DNA of 14,106 nt from JAENVT01 sp039931555 (GTDB taxonomy: Bacteria > Actinomycetota > Acidimicrobiia > Acidimicrobiales > Ilumatobacteraceae): assembly GCA_039931555.1 (NCBI GenBank), contig JBDTRP010000113.1:1-14106 (forward strand), written 5' to 3'. Shown in pieces: positions 14,052 through 14,106 of this stretch. A model generated the notes under the pieces. The model made no database searches. It saw only the letters and a program-made list of their open reading frames with translations, and was not told where the DNA came from. Within the stretch, counting starts at the first letter, position 1; each line of letters begins with the position of its first letter. The translations under genes were made by a program, and so were the position numbers.

Positions 14052-14106
14052 TCAGCTCAAACAGATGTCGGCCCAGCGCTCGACGGTGTCGTCGCCGAGG
14101 ATGGTT
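14052..14106 (-). CDS. pnpC: C-terminal end of probable hydroquinone 1,2-dioxygenase small subunit (partial)
   Basis: The last 18 codons visible on the minus strand read TILGDDTVERWADICLS (with one incomplete codon before) and end in TGA at 14054-14052. The gene runs off the window. In known operons the small subunit is encoded directly upstream of the large one, and the 17-nt gap fits. The identification rests mainly on position because the visible piece is so short. Confidence 0.6.
   Translation of the reverse strand, partial: TILGDDTVERWADICLS

Noticed and set aside
1..14106. Search for transposases, integrases, att sites, CRISPR repeats or rRNA
   Set aside because: None was seen by eye. 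The deletion inferred at 12992-13060 has no insertion sequence or obvious flanking repeat.

Overview
The window comes from a high-GC actinobacterium. It shows GTG starts, some AAGGAG-type ribosome binding sites, a twin-arginine lipoprotein, and a maltokinase-cap protein of a kind common in Actinomycetota. Gene content would suit an Acidimicrobiia (Ilumatobacter-like) lineage, but that placement is inference. No RNA genes, CRISPR arrays or insertion sequences were seen. The window is an aromatic-compound degradation island carrying a few genes that do not obviously belong to it.

Left part, minus strand (1-1228): the N-terminal part of a branched-chain-amino-acid-type ABC substrate-binding lipoprotein, preceded by a GntR/FCD regulator. 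The regulator diverges from a plus-strand operon. The gap holds a good sigma70-like promoter (TTGACA, 17 nt, TAGAAC), two short palindromes and a five-codon upstream ORF.

Plus-strand operon (1359-5329): a type I extradiol (VOC) dioxygenase, a fumarylacetoacetase-family enzyme and an HsaA/HpaH-like flavin-dependent monooxygenase. Together they look like hydroxylation of a phenol to a catechol, meta cleavage, and processing of the ring-fission product. A protein resembling the PGN_0703 family of PD-(D/E)XK nucleases follows with a 5-nt gap. A second plus-strand group (5452-9056) holds a standalone maltokinase-cap-like protein, an aminoglycoside-phosphotransferase-fold kinase and an acetoacetyl-CoA synthetase. 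A long imperfect hairpin then separates this group from the convergent right half.

Right part, minus strand (transcribed 14106 to 9141): a hydroquinone ring-cleavage operon with the end of a probable small subunit, the large subunit of hydroquinone 1,2-dioxygenase, two CoA-transferase subunits, maleylacetate reductase and beta-ketoadipyl-CoA thiolase. The inferred flow is hydroquinone to 4-hydroxymuconic semialdehyde, maleylacetate, 3-oxoadipate, 3-oxoadipyl-CoA, then succinyl-CoA plus acetyl-CoA. The enzyme for the second step, an aldehyde dehydrogenase, is missing. Exactly where it would be expected lies a 22-codon ORF that starts like an aldehyde dehydrogenase (MQNKLFIGGEFVDA) and then stops. 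It overlaps both neighbours and looks like the scar of a deleted dehydrogenase gene. This is the most interesting observation in the window.
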